Counted from the stretch's first letter, positions 1-6,359 are shown. The stretch is 9,287 bases of DNA from Candidatus Izemoplasma sp. (GCA_007123975.1 SLFZ01000008.1:1-9287), one strand, 5' to 3'. Made by a program: numbers and translations. Notes: generated by a model from the sequence alone, not told the origin.

Positions 1-122
1 ATTCGGTCGCCATGGGAAACGCCAAACCGCATGTTAAAGATACCGCGACCCACGTCACCGGCCGCTTCAACGAAGACGGCGTGTATCGCGCCCTCGTCAA
101 GCTCGGCCTAATAAAGGAGTGA
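1..122 (+). CDS. Cof-type HAD-IIB hydrolase, C-terminal fragment
   Basis: This is the last 39 complete codons of a gene that starts before the window; the frame begins at base 3 and ends with TGA at 120-122. The peptide contains AMGNAKPHVK, then THVTG, then NEDGVYRAL. This matches the C-terminal signature of Cof-type HAD phosphatases (usually AMGNA..VK..A..VT..N.EDGV...L), which hydrolyse sugar phosphates, flavin phosphates or related small molecules in the cytoplasm. The catalytic DxD motif and the cap domain lie outside the window, so the substrate cannot be judged. The stop is only 4 bases from the priA start, and the AAAGGAG at 113-119 inside the last codons serves priA, so the two genes are probably co-transcribed. 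Family assignment is fairly sure; no gene name is justified. Confidence 0.8.
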   Translation, partial: SVAMGNAKPHVKDTATHVTGRFNEDGVYRALVKLGLIKE

Positions 123-126
123 TTCG

Positions 127-2463
127 ATGATCGCACGCGTCAGTGTCGACGTCGAACACCGCGCAGTCGACCAAACCTTCGATTACCTAATCCCCGAAGC
201 GCTCGAAGACGCCGTGGAAATCGGCCAGCGGGTTCGCATTCCATTCGGACACCGCACCATCACCGGCATCCTCGTCGACACGCAACCCACAAGCGACGTC
301 AAAAACCTCAAACCCATCCACGGCATCGTTGACATCGAGCCGCTTTTGTCCAAGGAACACCTCGCCCTCTCCACGCACCTCAACGAGGAGTACCTCGATT
401 CACGCATGCGGTATTTAAACGCCATGCTTCCTAGTGCCTTGCGGATGCGCTATGACCGGAAACTCATCCTCAAAGACAGCGACAGCCTTCCGGAAACGTT
501 GAAGCCCTATTTTAACGATAAAACGACAATTCCCCTAACTCAAGAACTCGCGCGAGACCCCGCCATGCTTCGGCGTGCCGTGCACGCAGGCGCGATTGAA
601 ATCCTCACCGAACCCAAACAAAAGCATGGGAAAAAACGCATTGCCCACGTCAGCCTCATCAACGACACTGCTGTCCGCGGCACCAAACAACAAGCCGTTG
701 TCGATTACCTCAAATCGCGTGGACGGGTCGACAAGAAAACCTTGCTTGACGCGACCGACGCCTACCACGAAACCCTTCGCCGTTTAGAAACCCTCGGCGT
801 CATCGCCATCGACATGGAAGAGGTATACCGAGACGCCCAAAGCCGCGAAATCCCTGACACCGACCACACCTTGACACCGGCTCAAATGGCGGCGTTCGAA
901 ACGGTAGAAAAGGCCTTGGGCACCGCCGAAACATTCCTTTTGCACGGGGTCACGTCAAGCGGTAAGACAGAAGTGTATTTGCGCGTAAGTGAAGCGGTGA
1001 TAAACCGTGGAGAAAGCGTCTTGATGCTGGTGCCGGAAATCGCCTTGACGCCGTTGTTGCTCGCGCGTTTCAAAGCCCGCTTTGGCGCGTTGGTCGCCAC
1101 CTACCATAGCCGCCTGTCACCTGGAGAGCAATACGACGAATGGCGACGGGTCAAACGCGGCGAAGCCCGCATCTTAATCGGCGCAAGGAGCGCCGTTTTC
1201 GCCCCCATGGATAAGCTTGGTCTGATCGTCATCGATGAAGAACACAGCGACACCTACAAACAAGACGAATCGCCTCCATACCACGCCAAAGACATTGCCC
1301 ACTGGCGCGCCACGCGCCACGGCGCTCCGGTGTTGCTTGGAAGCGCCACGCCGTCGATTGAAAGTTATTACGCAAGCGAAACAGGCGCGATCACACGGCT
1401 CGAGTTGCCTGAGCGCGTAGGCGATAGCCACATGCCCAGCGTCGACATCGTCGACATGAAACGCGAGTTCGCCACCGGCAACCGAACGTTCTTTTCTAAA
1501 GACCTTTTCGAAGCGATGCAAGAAACCCATGCGCGAGGCGAACAGACGCTGTTGTTAATCAACCGCCGTGGGCACGCCAACTTCGTGCTCTGTCGCGCTT
1601 GCGGCCATACGGTTCGCTGCGAGGACTGCGACGTGTCGATGACCTACCATCGTCATGATAAATCCCTTAAGTGCCATTATTGCGACGCCAAAAGGGACGT
1701 TCCTGATGTCTGCCCGTCCTGCAAGAGCCCGCACATTCGCTACATGGGCCTCGGCAGCGAACGCGTCGAAGAATCGCTAAAAGAACATTTCCCTGAAGCC
1801 ACCGTGTATCGCATGGACCGAGACACCACCGCCCAAAAAGACGGGCACGCGGCCGTGCTTGATGCCTTTGAAGCAGATGGTGACTTTCTTGTCGGCACCC
1901 AGATGATATCCAAAGGACTCGACTTTGACAAGGTGACCTTGGTCGGCATCTTAAGCGCGGACATGGCGCTCTTTGTGCCGGACTTCAGAGCCCGAGAAGA
2001 CACCTTTGCGTTGCTGACGCAGATGGCAGGACGAAGTGGCCGCCGGCAAACGCCCGGACGCGTCATCGTGCAAGCCTACGACCACACCCATCCGGTGCTC
2101 GAGTTTGTCAAAAACCACGATTACCGTCGCTTTTATGATCATGAAATCACCGCCCGTGAACACGCCGATGTGGCGCCGTTTAAAACGCTGTTGGCGGTGA
2201 CGATGACACACGCAAGCGCCGCCTTCGTCTTTCGTCAAGTGGCCGAGCTAACGGGCCGTCTACGACGCAACTTGTCCAAAGATGCACGTGTCATCGGACC
2301 GATTAAACCGGCCATTGCCAAGACCCGCGGAAAACACCGCATGCATGTGCTGGTAAAATACAGCGATGAACCAGACATCACAACACACATCAGCAACTGG
2401 GCCGATGCGCTCGACGCCCACGATGTCAATTTCATCATCGACAGACACCCAGGAATGCTTTAG
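127..2463 (+). CDS. priA: Primosomal protein N' (replication restart helicase PriA)
   Basis: PriA is a 3'-5' superfamily 2 DNA helicase that recognises abandoned replication forks and starts reloading of the replicative helicase. At 778 residues it has normal family length. The N-terminal 3'-DNA-binding domain (about 1-105) opens with ARVSVDVEHRAVDQTFDY. Helicase motifs follow: Walker A GVTSSGKT (274-281), DEEH box (370-373), GSATPS (405-410), GTQMISKGLDF (590-600) and QMAGRSGR (632-639). Eight cysteines at 489, 492, 498, 501, 516, 519, 529 and 532 form the two zinc sites inserted in the second helicase lobe. The ATG has AAAGGAG 7 bases upstream. Residues 110-250 are the variable winged-helix linker and were not matched to anything specific. 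All key residues are present, so the protein should be active. It lies between the HAD gene and fmt, the usual priA-fmt order of Firmicutes. Confidence 0.98.
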   Translation: MIARVSVDVEHRAVDQTFDYLIPEALEDAVEIGQRVRIPFGHRTITGILVDTQPTSDVKNLKPIHGIVDIEPLLSKEHLALSTHLNEEYLDSRMRYLNAMLPSALRMRYDRKLILKDSDSLPETLKPYFNDKTTIPLTQELARDPAMLRRAVHAGAIEILTEPKQKHGKKRIAHVSLINDTAVRGTKQQAVVDYLKSRGRVDKKTLLDATDAYHETLRRLETLGVIAIDMEEVYRDAQSREIPDTDHTLTPAQMAAFETVEKALGTAETFLLHGVTSSGKTEVYLRVSEAVINRGESVLMLVPEIALTPLLLARFKARFGALVATYHSRLSPGEQYDEWRRVKRGEARILIGARSAVFAPMDKLGLIVIDEEHSDTYKQDESPPYHAKDIAHWRATRHGAPVLLGSATPSIESYYASETGAITRLELPERVGDSHMPSVDIVDMKREFATGNRTFFSKDLFEAMQETHARGEQTLLLINRRGHANFVLCRACGHTVRCEDCDVSMTYHRHDKSLKCHYCDAKRDVPDVCPSCKSPHIRYMGLGSERVEESLKEHFPEATVYRMDRDTTAQKDGHAAVLDAFEADGDFLVGTQMISKGLDFDKVTLVGILSADMALFVPDFRAREDTFALLTQMAGRSGRRQTPGRVIVQAYDHTHPVLEFVKNHDYRRFYDHEITAREHADVAPFKTLLAVTMTHASAAFVFRQVAELTGRLRRNLSKDARVIGPIKPAIAKTRGKHRMHVLVKYSDEPDITTHISNWADALDAHDVNFIIDRHPGML

Positions 2464-2468
2464 GAGGG
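2462..2468 (+). promoter_or_regulatory. Ribosome binding site deciding the GTG start of fmt
   Basis: AGGAGGG overlaps the last bases of the priA stop codon (TAG, 2461-2463). It sits about 7 bases before the GTG at 2475. The ATG at 2473 cannot be the fmt start because it is followed at once by TGA, so this site selects the GTG. Confidence 0.8.
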
Positions 2469-2474
2469 ATTCAT

Positions 2475-3404
2475 GTGAAGATTGTCTTCATGGGCACACC
2501 AGATTTTGCGGTGCCAATGCTAAAAGCCGTCGCCAAACGGCACAACGTCACGCTTGTGGTCACGCAACCAGACGCCAAAAAAGGGCGCAAACAAACGCTG
2601 ATGCCACCGCCGGTTAAGGTGGAAGCCAACGCGCTTGGCATCCCGGTCTTTCAACCTGTGCGCATTGGTGATGGTCTCGATCCGATCGTCGCGGCCAAAC
2701 CCGATGTGATTGTGACGGTCGCGTATGGCCAGTTTTTGCCTGAAAAAGTGCTGTCCATTGCCAAGAAAGATGCGATTAACGTGCACGCGAGTTTGCTGCC
2801 GTCGTTGCGAGGCGGCGCACCGGTCCAACGCGCCATTGAACGTGGGTTTGACGCCACCGGCATCAGTATCATCCGTATGGTCAAACGCATGGACGCCGGG
2901 CCTGTGCTTGTGCAAAAAAGCCTTCCCATCGCCCCGGACGATACATCCGATACACTCTTTAAGAAACTCGAACCCCTCGGGGTTGATGCGCTGCTTGAAG
3001 CCCTTGACCTGATTGAACAAAACCAGGCCACATACACCGAACAAAACCACGAAGAAGCCACGTTCGCCTACGCCATCACACGCGAGGAAGAAGCGCTTGA
3101 TTTTAACAGCACCGCGGAAACGCTCGAACGTAAAGTGCGCGCCTTTTACCCACAACCTGGCGTCATGACCACGGTCAATGGAAAACGCCTGAAGGTTTGG
3201 GCCGCCGACGTGATAAAATCCACGGATGCATCGCCAGGAGCCGTCGTTCAAGCCGATAACGAGGGGATTGTTATTGCCTGCAAAGAAGGCGCACTGGCGC
3301 TAACCCGCGTTCAACTTGAAGGGAAAAAGCCGATGGATGTGAAGACCTTCATGAACGGTGCCGGACGCAACCTGATTAAAACCGGCATAAAACTCCCTAG
3401 TTAA
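2475..3404 (+). CDS. fmt: Methionyl-tRNA formyltransferase
   Basis: Fmt transfers a formyl group from 10-formyltetrahydrofolate to the amino group of methionine on initiator tRNA, making the fMet-tRNA used to start bacterial translation. The 309 residues match the usual length (E. coli about 315). The N-terminal Rossmann-like domain begins MKIVFMGTPDFAVP. The catalytic triad is visible as N102 and H104 in NVHASLLPSLRGGAPVQ and D140 in MVKRMDAGPVL; SLLP (106-109) is the folate-binding loop signature. Residues from about 205 form the C-terminal tRNA-binding OB-like domain. GTG is the start: it gives the canonical N-terminus and has AGGAGG at the right distance. The gene lies 11 bases after priA and is probably co-transcribed with it. 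No terminator was seen after it. Confidence 0.97.
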   Translation: MKIVFMGTPDFAVPMLKAVAKRHNVTLVVTQPDAKKGRKQTLMPPPVKVEANALGIPVFQPVRIGDGLDPIVAAKPDVIVTVAYGQFLPEKVLSIAKKDAINVHASLLPSLRGGAPVQRAIERGFDATGISIIRMVKRMDAGPVLVQKSLPIAPDDTSDTLFKKLEPLGVDALLEALDLIEQNQATYTEQNHEEATFAYAITREEEALDFNSTAETLERKVRAFYPQPGVMTTVNGKRLKVWAADVIKSTDASPGAVVQADNEGIVIACKEGALALTRVQLEGKKPMDVKTFMNGAGRNLIKTGIKLPS

Positions 3405-3414
3405 GCGGTGCATG

Positions 3415-3443
3415 TTTATCTTTTATAAAAAAAGTGCTATAAT
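3415..3443 (+). promoter_or_regulatory. Predicted sigma-A promoter with extended -10
   Basis: TATAAT at 3438-3443 is a perfect -10 box, preceded by TGC (3435-3437), an extended -10. The hexamer 17 bases upstream is TTTATC (3415-3420), a weak -35, which an extended -10 can tolerate. The inferred RNA start is near 3450, giving an untranslated leader of about 25 bases before the pgpA-like gene. A second, independent start of transcription after fmt is therefore likely. Confidence 0.7.
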
Positions 3444-3460
3444 GGGTTCACGCAACCGGA

Positions 3461-3466
3461 AAGGAG
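3461..3466 (+). promoter_or_regulatory. Ribosome binding site of the pgpA-like gene
   Basis: AAGGAG lies 9 bases before the ATG at 3476. An out-of-frame ATG at 3469 is only 2 bases away and opens a frame that stops at 3606, so the 3476 start is preferred. Confidence 0.7.
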
Positions 3467-3475
3467 ACATGCTGA

Positions 3476-4039
3476 ATGAAACCTCGTTCGCTATTCAACC
3501 GGGCAGAGATGCTAAAAATGAACATCCAAACCTTAAAAGAACGTGGCGTGACCGTGGAGGAAATCGCCGAAATCGCCTACCTGCAGCAATCCAAATGGAG
3601 CGATGAGATCTCAATGCGAGAATGCGTCGACTCGGTCGAAAAGATCCTTTCGCTTCGCGACACATTCCACATCCTTCAACTCGGCGCGGAAATTGACCGC
3701 TTAGCCGAGGAGAACTTGATTCGCGAACCGATGCGTGAAATTCTCAATTCCGACCTTGGAATGTTTGGCATCGATGAGCTGTTCGGCCTTGAAATCGCTG
3801 GGCTATACGGCACCATCGGAAAAACCAATTTCGGCGACATCGACGTCAACAAACCCGGCATCGTCGAACGCTTGAACACCGATGGTAAATCGGAGACCAG
3901 CAAATGCCACACCTTTTTGGACGACATCGTCGGCGCCGTTGCTGCGGCCGCCTCGACCCGCGTCGCTCAAGTGCTCAACGAAAACGAAGCACGCAAAGAC
4001 CCGAACTACAAGGAAATCAAACTCGACATTGATTTTTAG
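3476..4039 (+). CDS. Phosphatidylglycerophosphatase A family protein (YutG-like)
   Basis: The protein resembles the PgpA family, in particular the soluble B. subtilis YutG type. PgpA enzymes dephosphorylate phosphatidylglycerol phosphate to phosphatidylglycerol; whether YutG-type members do this in the cell is less certain. Family blocks visible in the 187 residues are ECVDSVEKIL (50-59), GIDELFGLEIAGLYGTIGKT (98-117), NFGDIDVNKPGIVERLN (118-134) and TFLDDIVGAVAAAASTRVA (146-164), whose acidic pair is probably catalytic. There is no clear membrane helix, unlike E. coli PgpA. An N-terminal extension (1-20) and an acidic tail (170-187) flank the core. It has its own promoter and is followed after 11 bases by a membrane protein gene, forming a two-gene unit. 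Family call firm; substrate inferred. Confidence 0.85.
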   Translation: MKPRSLFNRAEMLKMNIQTLKERGVTVEEIAEIAYLQQSKWSDEISMRECVDSVEKILSLRDTFHILQLGAEIDRLAEENLIREPMREILNSDLGMFGIDELFGLEIAGLYGTIGKTNFGDIDVNKPGIVERLNTDGKSETSKCHTFLDDIVGAVAAAASTRVAQVLNENEARKDPNYKEIKLDIDF

Positions 4040-4041
4040 GA
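4038..4041 (+). promoter_or_regulatory. Ribosome binding site favouring the ATG at 4051
   Basis: AGGA overlaps the stop codon of the pgpA-like gene (TAG, 4037-4039). It is 9 bases from the ATG at 4051 but only 3 bases from the in-frame GTG at 4045, so the ATG is the better start for the next gene. Confidence 0.5.
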
Positions 4042-4050
4042 CGTGTGAAC

Positions 4051-5616
4051 ATGGCGAAACACGAAAAAAACCTTGAGGACTTTTTCAAAAAGGCGGATTC
4101 CGATCCCAAAGAACTCGACGAATACGTAGAAAAAGTCAGCAAGGGCACCGACCCCAACAAACCAACCCGTTGGGACCGCATCGCGATGTTTTTCAAACGA
4201 AACATCGACCGCATCAAACTTTACTCAGACAAAGACCCCGACAAAGAGGTGCCCACCTGGCGTCGGCGTTTTCGCGTGTTCTATAAACGTTTGTTCAGAC
4301 GATTCAGCGACAAGTTCAACTTTGAAGCCGGCGTCGACATTCTCGATGATAAGAGCGTGCTCTATCGACGGAACCGCGTCATCAAAAACATCCTCGTCAT
4401 CACCAACATCGTGTTCCTTTTTTTCACGCTTATCGGTGCTGAAGAGCCAAACTACATCCTCATCTTCGGACTCGGGATTGTGATGTTCGCCATCAACACG
4501 ACCTTAAAACGCATCATTCGTGAGGAACCGAGGACCCTGCTCAAACAACAGATGGCGATGTACATCGCCTCGGTCTACATCGTGCTCGCCTCGATTGGTG
4601 TCTACATTAAACTGCGCGTTGGCGCCGCCGTGGGCGGCGAAGGGCCAGAAGCTTGGATTGGCTGGTTTTCGATCACGCAGGCGGGGTATGCACTGATCTA
4701 TTTCGCGCTCGTGGTGGTCGCGCTTTACCAAGACGCGAAACTGCTTCGTTTCCTGTTTAAATGGGTCATCGTCTTCATGACGGTTATCCACGTATCGATC
4801 ATGCACCCATTGTACCAATACGCAGACAGCCTCCAAGGCCTTTACGATTACCTTACCGGTGAAGGACGCGGCGTCGCCATTGACATTCTCCTTCGTACTT
4901 TTGTCTTAATCATCTTCTTTATCGCCCTTTATTCATCAGTCGTCATCGGTGAAATGATGAACGAAAAACGCAAAGAAGAACTCGTAAAACGCCGTGACAT
5001 GGAAAACGACTTCAAGGCCGTCGTTGGCGATGTGTTTGATGTCATTGGCGTCTTTAACAGCCGCTCGATGCTCGAAGATAAATCGAGCGCGCACCGCGTC
5101 GCTGAAATTGCCAGCCGCCTTGGTAACGTCTTGGGCCTCAGCCCGAACGTCTGCACAGAAATCTACGACTATTCGAAGATTCACGTTGAACGCCTCGAGG
5201 ATCTTTCCATCGTTGAGTACGAGAAGAAAGATGTTCTGAATGAACGCGACTACCAAGTCATTCGCGACAAGACCATCCTCGGCAGCGTCATCATTAAGCG
5301 TTTACAACTCAATCAAAAGAGCGAAGATATCGTCCGAGCACACTTTGAGAAGACTGCAGATAAAACCTTTACTGAGCGCATGAAGCGCATTCAGAGAAGT
5401 CAGGAAGGCCAGATTATCCTGATGGCTGAGATGTATGAGATTTTAAGACAAGCACGCAACTACAAGACCGAACTGAACCACAAACGAGCCATCGAACTGC
5501 TCGACTTGGAGTTTAAAGAGTACTTCGAACCATACATCCTCGACCGCTTCTTGAAATACGCCAACGAGTTTGAAGATTACTACCAACGATTCAAGATGAA
5601 AACCGCAAATTCCTAA
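4051..5616 (+). CDS. Six-helix membrane protein with degenerate HD-GYP-like domain
   Basis: I do not recognise a named gene. Counting from the ATG (521 residues), positions 1-107 are charged and cytoplasmic, with a basic stretch WRRRFRVFYKRLFRRF at about 70-85. Six hydrophobic helices follow, roughly 110-129, 135-150, 169-188, 207-226, 236-253 and 278-301. The rest (about 320-505) lines up by eye with an HD-GYP phosphodiesterase domain: HRVAEIASRLGNVLGLS (348-364) matches the first helix, and MAEMYEILRQARNYKTELNH (458-477) matches the usual A(D)xYDALTxxRPYRxxLxH block. The metal ligands are lost: YSKIH stands where LHDIGK is expected, RDKTILGSVI where H..xGxxI is expected, and no GYP motif is seen. 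It is probably a non-catalytic signalling or scaffold protein. An in-frame GTG at 4045 would add two residues. It lies 11 bases after the pgpA-like gene, so a role linked to the membrane or lipids is possible but unproven. Confidence 0.8.
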   Translation: MAKHEKNLEDFFKKADSDPKELDEYVEKVSKGTDPNKPTRWDRIAMFFKRNIDRIKLYSDKDPDKEVPTWRRRFRVFYKRLFRRFSDKFNFEAGVDILDDKSVLYRRNRVIKNILVITNIVFLFFTLIGAEEPNYILIFGLGIVMFAINTTLKRIIREEPRTLLKQQMAMYIASVYIVLASIGVYIKLRVGAAVGGEGPEAWIGWFSITQAGYALIYFALVVVALYQDAKLLRFLFKWVIVFMTVIHVSIMHPLYQYADSLQGLYDYLTGEGRGVAIDILLRTFVLIIFFIALYSSVVIGEMMNEKRKEELVKRRDMENDFKAVVGDVFDVIGVFNSRSMLEDKSSAHRVAEIASRLGNVLGLSPNVCTEIYDYSKIHVERLEDLSIVEYEKKDVLNERDYQVIRDKTILGSVIIKRLQLNQKSEDIVRAHFEKTADKTFTERMKRIQRSQEGQIILMAEMYEILRQARNYKTELNHKRAIELLDLEFKEYFEPYILDRFLKYANEFEDYYQRFKMKTANS

Positions 5617-5620
5617 CCGT

Positions 5621-5650
5621 AAAACGCACCCGATCGGGTGCGTTTTTTTT
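5621..5650 (+). terminator. Strong rho-independent terminator
   Basis: A perfect 26-base palindrome (5621-5646, centre GATC) forms an ACGCACCC/GGGTGCGT stem, followed by eight T (5643-5650). It begins 5 bases after the stop of the membrane protein gene and closes the pgpA-like transcription unit. A-rich sequence on the 5' side might give weak function in the other direction, but no - strand gene ends here. Confidence 0.95.
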
Positions 5651-5679
5651 ACCCCGAATCCGCCAGGACAAAAAAATCA

Positions 5680-5693
5680 CTAAAGCGCTTACA
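5680..5693 (+). promoter_or_regulatory. Candidate cre (CcpA) operator
   Basis: CTAAAGCGCTTACA matches 11 of 14 bases of the palindromic cre form TGTAAGCGCTTACA, with AAGCGCTT (5683-5690) as a perfect core. It ends 18 bases before the -35 of the glm promoter. CcpA bound at such sites represses or, when just upstream of a promoter, activates carbon metabolism genes in Firmicutes. The left arm is imperfect and no ccpA gene is in the window, so this is a candidate only. Confidence 0.4.
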
Positions 5694-5711
5694 AAAAAAT
5701 GGCATAAACCC

Positions 5712-5739
5712 TTGATTTTCCACTGTATCACGTTATAAT
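5712..5739 (+). promoter_or_regulatory. Predicted sigma-A promoter of the glm operon
   Basis: TTGATT (5712-5717) and a perfect TATAAT (5734-5739) are separated by 16 bases. An A-rich tract (5693-5700) lies upstream. The RNA should start near 5746, about 210 bases before glmS. It follows the terminator of the preceding unit, so it is the only visible promoter for the glutamate mutase operon. Confidence 0.75.
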
Positions 5740-5745
5740 TAGTAT

Positions 5746-5954
5746 TGTGGATACCCCACAGACTCTAACCAGAATAATCGAGGATAGGTAAATGGTTCGC
5801 ACACAAAATGAACACCGACATGCGACGTCGACCTTTGCCGCTGCCGCAGTTTGCGACGATTGTTTTTGGTTAACGAAAAAACACGATACGAAAGGATGAT
5901 TTTCCCCGTGGAAATTGTCCTTTTTCTCATACCACGCCCCGGAAGGATGATCGC
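5746..5954 (+). other. Long 5' leader of the glm operon, possible regulatory RNA
   Basis: These roughly 209 bases between the inferred RNA start and glmS contain no long gene. Visible structure: a short hairpin at the very 5' end (TGTGG/CCACA, 5746-5760); an imperfect hairpin with CGTCG (5826-5830) pairing CGACG (5854-5858), followed by a T run at 5863-5867; two micro-ORFs tiled by ATGA overlaps; and AAGGATGAT repeated at 5892-5900 and 5943-5951. The tract TCCTTTTTC (5918-5926) can pair with either repeat copy, the second being the glmS ribosome site. I could not match it to a known riboswitch: no B12 box (GCCACTG) or T-box sequence (GGGTGG.ACCGCG) was found. A regulatory role is inferred. 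Confidence 0.45.
5792..5899 (+). CDS. Possible 35-residue leader peptide upstream of glmS
   Basis: An ATG with GAGGA (5780-5784) 7 bases upstream opens a 35-codon frame ending at TGA 5897-5899. The peptide is not similar to anything I know. Its middle is alanine-rich (FAAAAV, 15-20), followed by CDDCFW (21-26, a CxxC pair) and a basic tail. It has no signal peptide or clear helix of membrane length. Its stop overlaps the next ATG (ATGA, 5896-5899), and its last codons include the AAAGGA that can pair with the downstream pyrimidine tract. If translated, it more likely acts through ribosome position than as a protein. It could equally be chance. Confidence 0.3.
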   Translation: MVRTQNEHRHATSTFAAAAVCDDCFWLTKKHDTKG

Positions 5955-5958
5955 ATGA
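5896..5958 (+). CDS. Possible 20-residue coupled micro-ORF overlapping glmS start
   Basis: This frame starts at the ATG that overlaps the stop of the preceding micro-ORF and ends at TGA 5956-5958, which overlaps the glmS ATG as ATGA (5955-5958). The peptide is hydrophobic in the middle (VEIVLFLI). No ribosome site is properly spaced for the ATG, so initiation would depend on reinitiation or on the in-frame GTG at 5908, which has AAAGGA 11 bases upstream. Its only likely role would be to couple translation to glmS. Support is weak: only the overlaps and position. Confidence 0.2.
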   Translation: MIFPVEIVLFLIPRPGRMIA

Positions 5959-6359
5959 AAACCGTCGTCATCGGCGTCATCGGCGCCGACGTCCACGCAG
6001 TAGGCAACAAAATCATCGAACACGTGCTCACCGAACACGGCTTTAACGTCGTCAACATCGGTGTGTTAAGCAACCAAGAAGATTTCATTAACGCAGCGAT
6101 TGAGACCGATGCCGAAGCGATTCTTGTGTCCTCGCTTTACGGACACGGAGAAATCGATTGCAAATACATGCGCGAAAACTGTGAAGAAGCAGGACTTGGA
6201 AAAATCAAGCTGTACGTCGGCGGAAACATCGTCGTCGGTAAACAGGATTTTAAAGAAGTCGAAGCGCGCTTTAAGAAAATGGGCTTTGACCGCGTCTACC
6301 CACCGGGAACCGACATCGAAGACGCCGTCAAGCATCTACGAGAGGATTTGGGTGAATAA
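5955..6359 (+). CDS. glmS: Glutamate mutase sigma subunit (methylaspartate mutase S), B12-binding
   Basis: GlmS (MutS, component S) is the small cobalamin-binding subunit of adenosylcobalamin-dependent glutamate mutase, which rearranges L-glutamate to (2S,3S)-3-methylaspartate with GlmE. The 134 residues match the family (about 137). The B12 signature DxHxxG is D12-V-H14-A-V-G17; H14 would ligate cobalt in base-off, His-on binding. The other cofactor-pocket blocks, SSLYGHGE (59-66) and YVGGN (87-91), are also present, as expected of the flavodoxin-like Rossmann fold. The ATG has GGAAGGA (5941-5947) 7 bases upstream. It is the first main gene of the operon, and its stop overlaps the glmL start by one base (TAATG). 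Confidence 0.97.
   Translation: MKTVVIGVIGADVHAVGNKIIEHVLTEHGFNVVNIGVLSNQEDFINAAIETDAEAILVSSLYGHGEIDCKYMRENCEEAGLGKIKLYVGGNIVVGKQDFKEVEARFKKMGFDRVYPPGTDIEDAVKHLREDLGE

Noticed and set aside
2520..3251. Long open frame of 243 codons on the - strand inside fmt
   Set aside because: It lies entirely opposite a clearly real gene. Its low-complexity, Phe-, His- and Arg-rich translation is typical of the complement of a codon-biased gene, and it resembles no family I know.
3405..3437. Terminator after fmt
   Set aside because: TTTTATAAAA is only a short A/T palindrome without a GC stem or T run; the bases are better explained as promoter sequence.
3412..3606. 64-codon + frame starting before the pgpA-like promoter
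   Set aside because: Its ATG lies upstream of the predicted RNA start, and it overlaps the well-supported pgpA-like gene in another frame. An internal ATG at 3469 is too close to the ribosome site.
5746..5954. Cobalamin riboswitch before a B12-dependent enzyme operon
   Set aside because: No B12 box (GCCACTG) or the conserved AGxCxGG..CCGG core was found. Such riboswitches usually control B12 synthesis, transport or B12-independent isozymes rather than B12-using enzymes.
5746..5954. T-box leader
   Set aside because: The conserved AGGGTGG.ACCGCG block is missing, and the downstream genes are not tRNA synthetase or amino acid synthesis genes.
5739..6038. 99-codon open frame on the - strand covering the glm leader
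   Set aside because: It covers the glm promoter -10 edge, the leader and the start of glmS, and its first third is the complement of glmS. No domain is recognisable, and a + strand leader explains the region better.
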